Assembly (NCBI GenBank): GCA_949752795.1
Contig: OX457056.1
Coordinates: 95,750,942 to 95,814,941, forward strand
DNA length: 64,000 bases
From: Hyperoodon ampullatus
Taxonomy: Eukaryota > Chordata > Mammalia > Artiodactyla > Ziphiidae
Reading direction: 5' to 3'
In this document: positions 46,167 to 57,678 of the stretch, piece by piece
Position numbering within the stretch: position 1 is the stretch's first letter
How the letters are laid out: every line of letters starts with the position of its first letter
Translations under genes and position numbers: made by a program
The notes under the pieces: model-generated
Database searches by the model: none
Told to the model about the DNA's origin: nothing
Seen by the model: the letters and a program-made list of their open reading frames with translations, nothing else

Positions 46167-46432
46167 ATGGCAGCTGAGGCCTGGGTTTCTGGACCACAGC
46201 TGAGATGGCCTATGTCAAGTGGTGCCCATGACTGGGAGGGCTCTCTGATGTGGGAGTGAGCATGTTGACTGTCTTCCTGAAGTCACACCATGGAGATCAT
46301 GGAAGACCCAAGTTTGTTGCCTACACCCAAGTCCGCATCAGGTCCAAGCCCTTTCCTGGGGGAAATGGTATCCATATTGTATTCCATTACTCTCATGTGA
46401 ATCCACTTCTGACCCACTATGAAGATGAATAA
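46167..46432 (+). pseudogene. COX6A1: COX6A1 processed pseudogene
   Basis: COX6A1 is a nuclear-encoded subunit of mitochondrial cytochrome c oxidase (complex IV), anchored in the inner membrane. The 3' part reads clearly: [18 protein letters not shown], then [18 protein letters not shown] and the end YEDE with TAA at 46430-46432. The 5' part from the ATG at 46167 matches the mitochondrial presequence at the DNA level ('ctatgtcaagtggtgccc'). An internal block of about 45 bp, covering much of the single transmembrane helix, is missing near 46236-46245, and the frame is shifted before it. Intronless, so a retrocopy. A Trp-to-Gly change (PFPGG for PFPWG) and others mark it as dead. No poly(A) tail or TSD was located. 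Confidence 0.88.
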
Positions 46433-46854
46433 AAAGAAACTGGGCCACTTCCCAGTGGGACCACAGCACTGGTTTGGACCATTATTCTGCCTATGGACCA
46501 GAAAAGTTTAGAAGACCTTAAGCTCAGCTTAGGCCAGCATGCCTCATCACGCTGGTGGCAGCAGCAGCAGCAGCAGCAGATGGGTTTCAGCCTCCAGATT
46601 CTTTTCCAGGCTCCCTGAAGCAGCCCCACTCTACCCCTCAGAGGCCTGAGTCTCAGCTCTGTGGAGCCCTTCTTAGAACATGGCAGATGCTACCTGCAGG
46701 CTTTACCTTGGAATTACCTCAGTGTCCCTTTGCTTTTTTCAGTCCTTTAACATCTCTTTAACCGATTTAATTTCCAAATTAAATTCTCTATGTTGAACCA
46801 CGACTGTGGTTTCCATTTTCCTAAGACTAACTGCATAGAGGTTTCATTTAACTC
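46433..46854. other. Unassigned DNA with a short (CAG)n
   Basis: A CAG/GCA run of about eight units lies at 46555-46580. The rest could be retrocopy 3' UTR or unrelated sequence. No gene. Confidence 0.4.
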
Positions 46855-46994
46855 TTTCTTTGAAATAACTTCAAACTTACAGAAAAGTTGCAAGAATAGT
46901 ACAGAGAAATCTTGGATACACTTTTATATCCTTTACTCAATCCATCAGTTTTTTCATTGAGGTGAAATTCACAAAATACAAAATTAACCATCTT

Positions 46995-47141
46995 GGGACT
47001 GCCCTGGTGGTCCAGTGGCTAAGACTCTGCGCTCCCAATGCAAGAGGCCTGGGTTTGATCCCTGGTCAGGGAACTACATCCCACATGCCGCAACTAAGAC
47101 CTGGTACAGCCAAATAAATAAATAAATAAAATATTTTTTAA
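46995..47141 (+). mobile_element. Older short tRNA-Glu-type SINE
   Basis: Direct element of about 147 bp: 'gggactgccctggtggtcca', B-box-like 'gggtttgatccctgg', tail (AAAT)n. TSD AAATTAACCATCTT at 46981-46994 and 47142-47155. Confidence 0.92.
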
Positions 47142-47561
47142 AAATTAACCATCTTAATGTGAACAAATCAGTGGCAATCAGTACATTCACAATGAATCCA
47201 TCAACTTTTAACATTTTGCCATATTTGCTTTATAATTCACTATGTATAGCTATACACACATGATTATGCATAATATTTTTATGAACCATTTCATAAGTTG
47301 CACACACCACACTCTTTTACTATAATTACAGGTACTTCTTTAGAATATATTTCTATATAACCATTGGTACATTACTTTTATCCAGTCTATAATTCGTATA
47401 CCAATTTTGTGAAATGTCCCAATAATATCCTTTACAATATTATTTTTCCCATTAGTGCAGGACCTGGTCTAGGATGACACATTGAATTTAGTTATGTCTG
47501 TTTAGTCTCTTTTAATGTGGAACAGTCCTTAGCTTTTCTTTGTCTTTCATAACGTTACCTT

Positions 47562-47682
47562 TTTTTTTTTTTTTTGGCTGTGCCATGGTCCTTGTAGGAT
47601 TTTAGTTCCCCAACCAAAGATTGAACCTGGGCTCTTGGCAGTGAAAGCATGGAGTCTTAACCACTGGACCACCAGGGAATTG
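47562..47682 (-). mobile_element. Older short tRNA-Glu-type SINE
   Basis: Inverted element of about 120 bp with poly(T), 'ggctgtgccatggtccttg' and 'accactggaccaccaggga'. TSD not clear. Confidence 0.88.
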
Positions 47683-48199
47683 CCACTTTGACATTTTTAA
47701 AAGAATACAGGTCAGTTATTAGAATGTTCTTCAGTTTGGATTGCCTCATGATTAGATTCTGGTTTTACATTCCCATAAGTGATCTGTGTCTTTTTCATGG
47801 TGTCACAAGGTCTGTCTGCCTCTGATTGGTGATATTAATTTTGATCACGCAGTCAAGATGTTATCTAGTTTCTCCACTGAATAGTTACACTTTTGCTCCT
47901 CGGAATCAAACAAGAAATCTGGGGAGAGTCACTTTGACACCATATAAATATCTAGAAATTTTATTATATTTATCTTCTGTACATTTTGAAGTTTGGGCTT
48001 GGATTTTTCTTTGATTCTAAGTTATTGTAAAGAGAGCTTTAAAATGTCCAGGTGTTACGGTGTGATGTATAACTCCACAATTCTTGTTATTTATTTTTTC
48101 TTTAAAGAAAAAAAAGCATACTATTAAAGAAACTATTGGTTATGCTTATTTTGTTATGTGTTTTTTAATTCTCAATCTTTTCTATTAAAAAAGTATCCT

Positions 48200-48790
48200 G
48201 TTAAATTGCTAATATAGTTCAAATCTCAAAGGTACAAAGAGCATACAGTGAGAAGTCTCCTCACCAGCTACCAGTTCTCTGAAGTAACTTTTACAAATTT
48301 CTCTTTATCTTTCTAGAGATAGTTCCTGCATATAAAGCAAAAACATATATATCCCCCTATCCCCATACAAGTTGACTTTTGTCTATATTTACCACACTGT
48401 TCTGCATTTGGCTTTTTTTGTTTAATAACGTATCCTGGATCTCATTAAATATCAGCACATTAAATGTTAGTTTCCTTATTCATTCCAGTGGCTGCATACT
48501 ATTCCATTGTATACATGTACTGTGATTTATTTAGTTAGTCCTCTACTGAAACTTAGGTTGCTTCCATTCTTTTGCCTTTATATAAACTATGGTGCAGAAT
48601 AACCATGTTTATATATCAGTACCTATGCAAGTATTTCTACAATATAAATTCCTGGATGTGAAATTTCTGAGTCAAAAAGTTTGTAATTTTGTATTGTAAT
48701 TTTGATAAATGTTGTCAATGTATCCTTCACCAAGATTCCACAGAGACTGTACCAATTTACAGGGAATACATTTTAGCACAGTTGTTCCTT
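48200..48790 (-). mobile_element. Very old L1/HAL1-like relic
   Basis: Motifs 'ggctgcatactattccattg', 'gaaacttaggttgcttccat', 'attcctggatgtgaaatttc' and 'ccaatttacagggaataca' recall the 3' end of old L1-related elements, inverted. No open frame. Confidence 0.55.
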
Positions 48791-49629
48791 TATCTCCTTT
48801 GTACTCTATGCAATGGCTGTGAGAAAGGTAATTTGAAAATAGTGTTAACCCAAGTAGATTCGAAAGGTGTGCTTTTGCAAAAATTATACATTCAGTAGTG
48901 TAAAATATAATTCTTAGGGTTCAAAAAACTTACCTTATAGTTGAAGTTGGAATTTTAGTTTAATTCATGTGTTTGTAAAGACTGCTATTTCTCCCACTCT
49001 GAAATCTTGCTATTTGGCTTCATTCTTTACTTTGATGATGCACATATTGCCAGGTCTGCTATAACAACTGAGTAAAAACCCAGGAAGGTAGCAAATAGTT
49101 CATCTGTTTTACAGACATGAGCCTTGGCAGAGGGGAAGAGAAAAAAGGGCTCTCAGCTGGCTTCTCCTGCAGGCTTTTACTGTCTTTGAGGCATTTTCCC
49201 TGCCCAAATAAAAAGGAAAATTGTTTTTCAGTCTTGAGTACCAAAATTATTCTTGGAATTGCTCCCTTAATCTGTCAGTTTCATTTTTCCCATGGAGGTG
49301 TGATCAGGGCGGCCAAACCTTCCCAGTCAGAATCTGGGTTAGAACTTGATTGCTCCCACAGACAGCTGGTTTGGAAAAACTCCCTGCAAGGTGATTTCAG
49401 TGAGTGACCAGAAATATCAGAGAGCTGGTACTAGAATCTGAAGTTCTAACCTTGCATGTACCTTCAGTCTTTCTACAGAGCTAGTGGCTAACAGAAATAC
49501 AAAGGAATTAATCACCTCCAGGGATTTCTTAGGAAAGAAAAGACTGAGGAATCAAATTCCAAAGCTCCTTAGTGTCGGTCTCTAGCTCATTTCCCAAGTT
49601 CTTCATTTTCATTCTTTTTCCCAGTCTGC
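48791..49629. other. Unassigned non-coding DNA
   Basis: No gene recognised. Short frames at 49059-49407 on both strands lack family resemblance. Confidence 0.4.
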
Positions 49630-49639
49630 TCTAGTCAAG

Positions 49640-49870
49640 AGTGTGGGCTTTGGTGGCGGATACACCTCAGCTCACATCCAAGCTTTGTCCTTTGCTGGCT
49701 TGCGACCACAGGTAAGCTAGTTAGCCTCCCAGAAACAAAGGGTCCTCACCGATAAAACTGGGATCACACTACCTTCCTTGCAGTGTTGATGTGAGGATTA
49801 AAGGAAGTCAAGTGTATGGGCACAGTGCCTAGCTCAGTCCTGACAAATTAGCGTCAGTAAATGTTAGTTT
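49640..49870 (+). repeat. MIR SINE (diverged)
   Basis: Direct MIR pattern: 'gtgtgggctttggtggcgg', 'gtgaggattaaaggaagtc', 'gcacagtgcctagctcagt', 'gtcagtaaatgttag'. Confidence 0.7.
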
Positions 49871-51069
49871 TTTCCTAGTATCACCTTTCTACCCCTCTCA
49901 CCAATGGACTAAAACTCCTTCTGGAGCTTATAGTCTTAACCAGTATTAAATTAGAAAACAAACACTATGGTAAGACAATCTGAGTGGAAATACCAGGCTG
50001 CATCTAGGCATATCTTAGAATTTGGAAATTTTGAAAAATTCATTCCTTTCTACGTGGTAAGATTTCAGACCCTCAGAAATGCATTTTGGAGTGTTGACAG
50101 CCACGCTGTTTGGAAATCCACACCTTTGGGGGCAACTCTGGCAGGTTTTGTAATCAAGTCAAAACTACAGCTTTTATGCAAACATTTTATTAGTTGTGTG
50201 TCTAGGAGAAGAAGGAAGTGGGTTTGGTAAAATTGCAAAGCAGTTTAAATACAAATGGATTTTTATAAAAATCAAGTTTAAGTTTTTCCTTTCTTTCCTT
50301 GGAGAAATAAAAGGCAGCTCACAAGAATAGGGAATGGTTTTGTCAGAGTTGGAGACTTTGGAAATTCTCTGGAACAAATAGTTTCCAGATTTTATAAACA
50401 CAAATATACAGGAGTGAATGACTTTACTCTGAACTCTCTATTTATAGATATCTAACAGGGACTGACTTATTTAACTACAATGGCAGAGATTGGCTAGTTG
50501 TTTACCAAACCCACTTTCTTCTCCTCCTAGACACACACCTGAACTATATTTCCACACCTCCCTTACACTTAGGTATGCCAAGTGGCATGTGGTCAAAAGT
50601 GATATGTAGCACCTCCAGGCCTGGCCCATTAAAACTTTCTTGCGTTATCCTCTATGCCCTTGAACCCTCCCAGCTGATGGGAAGGGAGATGACTCCCAGG
50701 GCAACCTTGGGAGCCACATTTCTAATACAGAAGGAGCCTGGATCCCTGAATCACTACTTGGAAGAAAACTGCCCGAACAGGAAGATTCCTTGAATTTCAG
50801 TCATGGGAAGATTTACCATGACTTCTTTTTTAATTTAAAAATTTTTAAATTTTTACTATTTTGATTTTAATTATGTTTTACTGAACAGAATATTTTAAAA
50901 GATTTGAATTTTGAATACAATTTATAAACCTTACCCTTGTACTTAATTTTCAGTTGATTGAACTATCCTCATAATAAAAGCAAAAAGGTTAAACATAGCT
51001 AAGTGATCATACATATATCATCTATTCTTCTCAAAACTTAACATAAATGTCAATAAAGACATGGATTTT
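49871..51069. other. Unassigned non-coding DNA
   Basis: About 50560-50800 may be part of an old LTR or DNA element ('aatacagaaggagcctgg'), but I cannot assign it. The rest is AT-rich with no gene. Confidence 0.4.
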
Positions 51070-52853
51070 ATAAAAATTTTGTTATTATTTTTATTGAAGT
51101 ATAATTGACCTACAACACTATAAGTTCCAGTGTACAACATAGTGATTTGATATTTCTATACACTACAAAATGAATAACATGACAAGTCTGGTTAGCATCT
51201 GTCACCATACAAAGTTATTTTAATATTATTGACTATATTCCTCATGCTTTTCATTTCATCCCTATAACTCATTTATTTTGTAATTGGAAGTTTGTACCAC
51301 TTAATCTCTCTCACCCATTTCACTGAACCACCTACATACGTGCCCCTGGAAACTACCGGTTTGTTCTCTGTATCTATGCATCTGTTTCTGTTTTGTTATT
51401 TTTATTCATTTGTTTTGTTTTATAGATTCCAATATAAGTGATAATGTAGAATATGTCTTTGTCTGATTTATTTCACTAAACATAATACCCTCGAGGTCCA
51501 TCCACGTTGTTACAAATGGCAGAATTTCATGCTTTTTTTATTGTTGAGTAATTTACATTTTGTTATACCACATCTTCTTTATCAGTTCATCTATTGATGG
51601 AAACTTAGTTTATTTCCATGTCTTGGCTATTGTAAGTAGTGCTGCAATGACCATAAGGGTACATATATCTTTTTGAATTAGTGGTTTTTTTACTTGGAAA
51701 AATACACAAAAGTAGAATTGCTGGGTTGTAGGGTAGATCTATTTTTAATTTTTTTTTAGGAATTCCCCATACCATTTTCCACAGTGGCTGTACCGATTTA
51801 TTGTCCTACCAGCAGTGGACCAGGGTTCCCTTTCCTCCTCATCCTAGTAAACACTTATTTGTTGTCTTTTTGATAATAGACATTCTGACAGGTATGAGGT
51901 GATATCTCATTGTGGTTTTGATGTGCATCCCTGATGATTAGCGATGTTGAGCATGTTTTCATGTATCTGTTGGCAATCTGTATGTCTTCTTTGGAGAAAT
52001 ATCTATTCAGGTCCTCTGCCAATTTTTAATCAGGTTGTTTGCTTTTTTGATGTTGAGTTTTATGGGTTCTTTGTATATTTTGCATATTAACCCCTTATCA
52101 GGTATATTGTTTGGAAATATCGTTTCCCATTCAGTAGACAGCCTTTCTGTTTTGTTGATAGTTTCCTTTGCTATGTAAAGCTTTTTAGATGAACGTAGTT
52201 CCATTTGTTTGTTTTTGCTTTTGATTCCCTAGCCTGAGGAGACACAGCAAAAAATTATTGCTGAGACCAATGTCAAAGAGTGAACTGCCTGTGTTTTCTT
52301 CTAGGAGTTTTATGGTTTGGGGTCTTACATTTAAGTCTTTAATCCATTTTGAGTTTATTTTTGTATTTGGTATGAGAAAGTAGTCCACTTTGATTCTTTT
52401 GAATGTAGCTGTCTAGTTTTCACAACACCATTTATTGAGGAGGCTGTCTTTTCCCCATTGTATATTCTTGGCTCCTTTGTCATAGGTTAATTGACCATAT
52501 AAGTGTGGGTTCATTTCTGGGCTCTCTATTCTGTTCCATTTATCTATGTGTCTGTTTTCATGCTAGTACCATACTTTTTGATTGCTAAGCTTTGTAGTAT
52601 AGTTCGAATTCAGGAAGTGTAATACTTCCAGCTTTGTTCTTTTTTCTCAAGATTGTTTTCACTATTTGGAGTCTTTGGTATTTCCATACAAATATTAGAA
52701 TTAGTTGTTCTATCTAGCTCTGGAAAAATGCCATTAGTATTTTCATAGGGATTTCATTGAATCTGTAGATTGCCTTGGGTAGTATGGTCATTTTAACAAT
52801 ATTAATTCTTCCAATCCATGAGGATGGTATATCTTTTCATTTGTTTGTGTCAT
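51070..52853 (-). mobile_element. L1-C: older L1, 3' UTR and ORF2 3' third
   Basis: Inverted L1: 3' UTR ('ttattgaagtataattgacc'), then ORF2 antisense up to 'catcttcagt'. It resumes at 53503-53755 and 54641-54757. ORF2 is broken by many stops, more diverged than L1-B. Confidence 0.85.
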
Positions 52854-53502
52854 CTTCAGTTTCTTTTTTTTTTCTTTTTTTTTTTTTTTTGGAGGAGAGA
52901 AAGGCTTATTGCAGGGCCAAGCAAGGAGAATGGGTGGCTCATGCTCAAAAACCCTGAACTCCCCAATGGTTTTCAGGGAGAAGTTTTTAATAGGCAAAAT
53001 TTGGGATGAGAGCTGCAGAGTGTATGACTTTCTTCTGATTGGTTGGTGGTGAGGTAAAAGGGCAGTGTTCCAGCAATCTTGTGCTCAGCCTGAAGTTACC
53101 ATCCTCCACCTGGATGGGGGCCTTAGTTCGATTTTAGGTGCTATCCCTTCCAAGGTAGTCACCCAGCCAGGTGTTAGTGCCCAAAATGTTGTCACAAAGA
53201 AATGCTGCAGAAGGTGTCTCCCACAGTGTCAATGATGAGCAGGAGTTGGTCTAGCTTATTGCTGTCCCTTTGTGGCTCACCAGCTGGTCTCAGGGCCTAA
53301 TGAAGCTCAGCTTCTTTATATCTCAGTACAGAAGGAAGTCAGTGAGGGGCAAAGTGATAGGTAATAAGTGATTTATTTAGAGAGATACATATTCCATAGA
53401 CAGAATACAGTCCATCTCAAAAGGCAAGAGTGACACTGGGAGAAACACACTTCACAAACAGAGTGTGGGCCATATCAGAAGGTGAGAGTCCTTCAGTTTC
53501 TT
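52854..53502 (-). mobile_element. Polyadenylated LTR-derived retrocopy in L1-C
   Basis: A 12-bp TSD CTTCAGTTTCTT (52854-52865 and 53491-53502) encloses a poly(T) tract (52866-52890) and about 600 bp. Read on the minus strand it is a poly(A)-tailed RNA copy with an AATAAG-type signal about 17 bases before the tail. The body resembles LTR U3/R sequence ('gtgatttatttagagagata', 'tttataatctcagtac'-like parts). A long TSD and A tail point to L1-mediated insertion, not retroviral integration. Confidence 0.65.
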
Positions 53503-53755
53503 ACATCAATGTTTTATAGTTTTCCAAATATAGACCTTTACCTGCTTGGGTAGATTTATTCCTAGGTACTTTTTTCCTTATGATGCAATTGTAAATGGGA
53601 TTGTTTTCATAATTTCTATTTCTGATAGCTCGTTGTTAGTATATAGAGATGCAACAAGTTTCTATATATTAATTTTGTATCCTGCAACTTTACTGAATTC
53701 ATTGATGAATTCTGATAGTTTTTTGACAATTCAAATGGTATGTTTACTTTTTTGT
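53503..53755 (-). mobile_element. L1-C ORF2 fragment (middle)
   Basis: Continues L1-C after the retrocopy ('catcaatgttttatagtttt', 'tcctgcaactttactgaat'), corresponding to the part just after the RT active site. Broken frame. Confidence 0.8.
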
Positions 53756-54517
53756 ATTTAAAAAAAAGGTGATAATCCTAAAATTTATATCAGACCATAA
53801 AAGAGCCAGAATTGCCAAAGAAATCCTGAGGAGACAGAAAAAGCTGGAGGCGTAACCCTCCCAGACTTCAGACAATACTACAAAGCTACAGTAATCAAAA
53901 CAGTGTGGTATTGGTCCCAAAACAGACATATGGATCAATGGAAGAGAATACAGAGACCAGAAATAAACCCACACACCTATGGTCAATTGCTGTTCGACAA
54001 AGGAGCAAGCATATACAATGGAGAAAAGATGGTCTTATCAGCAAGTGGTGTTGGGAAAGCTGAACAGCTGCATGTAAATCAATGAAGTTAGAAGAAATCC
54101 TCAAACCATACAAAAAATAAACTCAAAATGGCTTAAACACTTAAATATAAGCCATGACATCATAAGACTCCTAGAAGAGAATATAGGCAAAACACTCTCT
54201 GCGATAAATCATACCAATGTACGAATGAGAAAGACAAATACCATATGCTATCACTTTTATGTGGAATCTAAAATATGACACAAATGAAATTATTTACAAA
54301 ACAGAAACAGACTTACAGACATACAAAACAAACTTATGGTAACCAAATGGGAAAGGAGGTGGTGGAGGGATAAATGAGTTTGGGATTAGCAGATACAAAC
54401 TACTATATATAAAAGAGATAAACAAGGTCCTACTCTATAGCACAGGGAACTATATTTAATACCCTGTAATAAACCATAATGGAAAAGAATATGAAAAAGA
54501 ATGCCTGTGTGTGTGTG

Positions 54518-54566
<49 letters not shown>

Positions 54567-54640
54567 ATAACTGAATCGCTTTGCTGTACACCAGAAACTA
54601 ACACAACATTGTAAATCAACTATACTTTAATAAAAAAAAT
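53756..54640 (+). mobile_element. Inverted L1 3' fragment with internal deletion
   Basis: Plus-strand ORF2 C-terminal part ('agagccagaattgccaaag', 'taaacccacacacctatgg') jumps near 54218 to the ORF2 end ('gagaaagacaaataccatat'), losing roughly 0.8 kb. It then runs through the 3' UTR to 'actttaataaaaaaaat'. Contains the (TG)n(TA)n tract 54507-54566. Opposite in orientation to its L1-C flanks. Confidence 0.8.
54507..54566. repeat. (TG)n/(TA)n microsatellite in L1 3' UTR
   Basis: About five TG units, then a TA run of about 20 units ending in TATG repeats. Confidence 0.9.
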
Positions 54641-54757
54641 GTTCTGTGAACCTTTTCATGTATTGTTGAATTCAGTTTGCTAATATTTTGTTGAGGATTT
54701 TTGCATTTATATTCATTGGTGATATTAGCCAGTAATTTTCTTTTTTTGTGTTCTCTA
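54641..54757 (-). mobile_element. L1-C ORF2 fragment (early RT region)
   Basis: Minus-strand residues near '[13 protein letters not shown]' belong to the RT N-terminal part. The fragment joins directly to the ORF2 C-terminus of L1-D at about 54757 with no 3' UTR, A tail or TSD. Confidence 0.8.
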
Positions 54758-57003
54758 GATGCATCCACGTCTCTACAAATGACCCAATTTCGTTCCTTTT
54801 TATGGCCGAGTAATATTCCATTGTATATATGTACCATATCTTCTTTATCCATTCGTCTGTCGATGGGCACTTAGGTTGCTTCCATGACCTGGCTATTGTA
54901 AATGGTGCTGCAATGAACATTGGGGTGCATGTGTCTTTTTGAATTATGGTTTTCTCTGGGTATATGCCCAGTAGTGGGATTGCTGAGTCATATGGTAATT
55001 CTATTTTTAGTTATTTAAGGAATCTCCATACTGTTCTCCATAGTGGCTGTATCAATTTACATACCCACCAACAGTGCAAGAGGGTTCCCTTTTCTCCACA
55101 CCCTCTCCAGGATTTGTTGTTTGTAGATTTTCTGATGATGCCCATTCTGACTGGTGTAAGGTGATACCGCATTGTAGTTTTGATTTGCGTTTCTCTAATA
55201 ATTAATGACGTTAAGCTGCTTTTCATGGGCTTCTTGGCTATCTGTATGTCTTCTTTGGAGAAATGTCTCTTGGGTCTTCTGCCCATTTTGGGATTGGGTT
55301 GTTTGTTTTTTTAATATTGAGCTGCATGAGCTGTTTATATATTTTGGAGATTAATCCTTTGTCCGATGATTCATTGCAAATATTTTCTCCCATCTGAGGG
55401 TTGTCTTTTCATCTTGTTTATGGTGTCCTTTGCTGTTCAAAAGCTTTTAAGTTTCATTAGGTCCCATTTGTTTATTTTTGTTTTTATTTCCATTACTCTA
55501 GGAGGCGGCTGAAAAAAGATCTTGCTGTGATTTATGTCAAAGAGTATTCTTCCTATGTTTTCCTCTAAGAGTATTATAGTGCCCGGTCTTACATTTAGGT
55601 CTCGAATCCATTTTGAGTTTATTTTTGTGTATGGTGTTAGGGAGTGTTCTAATTTCATTCTTTTACATGTAGCTGTCCAATTTTCCCAGCACCACTTATT
55701 GAACAGACTGTCTTTTCTCCATTGTGTATCCTTGCCTCCTTTGTCATAAATTAGTTGACCAAAGGTGCGTGGGTTTATCTCTGGCCTTTCTGTCCTGTTC
55801 CATTGGTCTATATTTCTGTTTTTGTGCTAGTACCATATTGTCTTGATTACTGTAGATTTGTAGGATAATCTGAAGTCAGGGAGTCTGATCCTTCCAGCTC
55901 CGTTTTTTTTCCCTCAAGACTGCTTTGGCTATTTGGGGTCTTTTGTGCCTCCATACAAATTTTAAGACTTTTTGTTCTAGTTCTGTAAAAAATGCCATTG
56001 GTAATTTGATAAGGATTGCATTGAATCTGTAGATTGCTTTGGGTAGTATAATCATTTTCACAATATTGATTCTTCCAATCCAAGAACATGGTATAATCTC
56101 TCCATCTGTTGGTATCATCTTTAATTTCTTTCATCAGTGTCTCATAGTTTTCTGCATACAGGCCTTTCGTCTCCCTAGTTAGGTTTATTCCTAGGTATTT
56201 TATTCTTTTTGTTGCAGTGGTAAATGGGAGTGTTTCCTTACTTTCTCTTTCAGATTTTTCATCATTAGTGTATAGGAATGCAAGAGATTTCTGTACATTA
56301 ATTTTGTATCCTGCAAAATTACCAAATTCATTGATTAACTCTAGTAGTTTTCTGGTGGCATCTTTAGGATTCTCTATGTATAGTATCATGTCATCTGCAA
56401 ACAGTGACAGTTTTACTTCTTCTTTTCCAATTTGTATTCCTTTTATTTCTTTTTCTTCTCTGATTGCTGTGGCTAGGACTTCCAAAACTATGTTGAATAA
56501 TAGTGGCGAGAGTGGACATCCTTGTCTTTTCCTGATTTTAATGGAAATGCTTTCAGTTTTTCACCATTGAGAATGATGTTTGCTGTGGGTTTGTCGTATA
56601 TGGCCTTTATTATGTTGAAGTAGGCTCCCTCTATGCCCACCTTCTGGAGAGTTTTTATCATAAATGGGTGTTGAATTTTGTCAAAAGCTTTTTCTGCATC
56701 TATTGAGATGATCATATGGTTTTTCTTCTTCAGTTTGTTAATATGGTGTATCACATTGATTGATTTCCATATATTGAAGAATCCTTGCATCTCTGGGATA
56801 AATCCCACTTGATCATGTGTATGATCCTATTAATGTGTTGTTGGATTCTGTTTGCTAGTATTTTGTTGAGGATTTTTGCATCTATATTCATCAGTGATAT
56901 TGGTCTGTCATTTTCTTTTTGTGTAGTATCTTTGTCTGATTTTGCTGTCGGGGTGATGGTGGCCTCATAGAATGAGTTTGGGAGTGTTCCTTCCTTTACA
57001 ATT

Positions 57004-57037
<34 letters not shown>

Positions 57038-57294
57038 GGTACGCGGGCCTCTCACTGTTGCGGCCTCTCCCATTGCAGAGCACAGGCTCCAGACGCGCAG
57101 GCTCAGCAGCCATGGCTCACGGGCCCAGCCACTCCATGGCATGTGGGATCTTCCCAGACCTGGGCACGAACCCACGTCCCCTGCACTGGCAGGCGGACTC
57201 CCAACCACTGCACCACCAGGGAAGCCCTGTTACGAACCTGCGTCCCCTGCACTGGCAGGCGGACTCTCAACCACTGTGCCACCAGGGAAGCCCC
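57004..57294 (-). mobile_element. CHR-type SINE with duplicated 5' head (copy 1)
   Basis: Inverted. A complete short-form SINE (57004-57227) is joined at 'gggaagccctgttacgaacc' to an extra head of about 67 bp (57228-57294) that repeats the tRNA-like 5' part to the B-box. TSD CTTTACAATT/CTTTGCAATT at 56994-57003 and 57295-57304 encloses both parts. Confidence 0.92.
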
Positions 57295-57411
57295 CTTTGC
57301 AATTTTTTGGAAGAGTTTGAGAAGGATGGGTGTTAACTCTTCTCTAAATGTTTGATAGAATGCACCTGTGAAGCCATCTGGTCCTGGACTTTTGTTTGTT
57401 GGAAGATTTTT

Positions 57412-57678
57412 TTGTGTGTGTGGTACGCAGGCCTCTCACTGCCGTGGCCTCCCCTGTCACAGAGCACAGGCTCTGGATGCACAGGCCCAGCGGCCATGGC
57501 CCACGGGCCCAGCTGCTCCGTGGCACGTGGGATCCTCCCGGACCAGGGCACGAACCCATGTCCCCTGCACTGGCAGGCGGCCTCCCAACCACTGCACCAG
57601 CAGGGAAGCCCTGTTACGAACCTGCGTTCCCTGCAATGGCAGGTGGACTCCCAACCAGTGCACCACCAGGGAAGCCCT
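57412..57678 (-). mobile_element. CHR-type SINE with duplicated 5' head (copy 2)
   Basis: Inverted. Same architecture and same joint ('agccctgttacgaacctgcg') as copy 1. TSD GTTGGAAGATTTTT at 57398-57411 and 57679-57692 encloses SINE plus head, so it is a separate insertion. Confidence 0.92.

Larger units (their letters stand above)
46855..47995 (-). mobile_element. Old L1M-type 3' UTR
   Basis: Inverted long L1 3' UTR: 'ttcaaacttacagaaaagtt', 'taacattttgccatatttgc', 'gtttagtctcttttaatgtg', 'tgcctcatgattagattctg', 'gatattaattttgatcac', 'ctagtttctccactgaat'. Diverged. Carries SINEs at 46995-47141 and about 47562-47682. Confidence 0.75.

Noticed and set aside
46555..46580. CAG repeat as a coding polyglutamine tract
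   Set aside because: Only about eight units, with no supporting gene structure around it.
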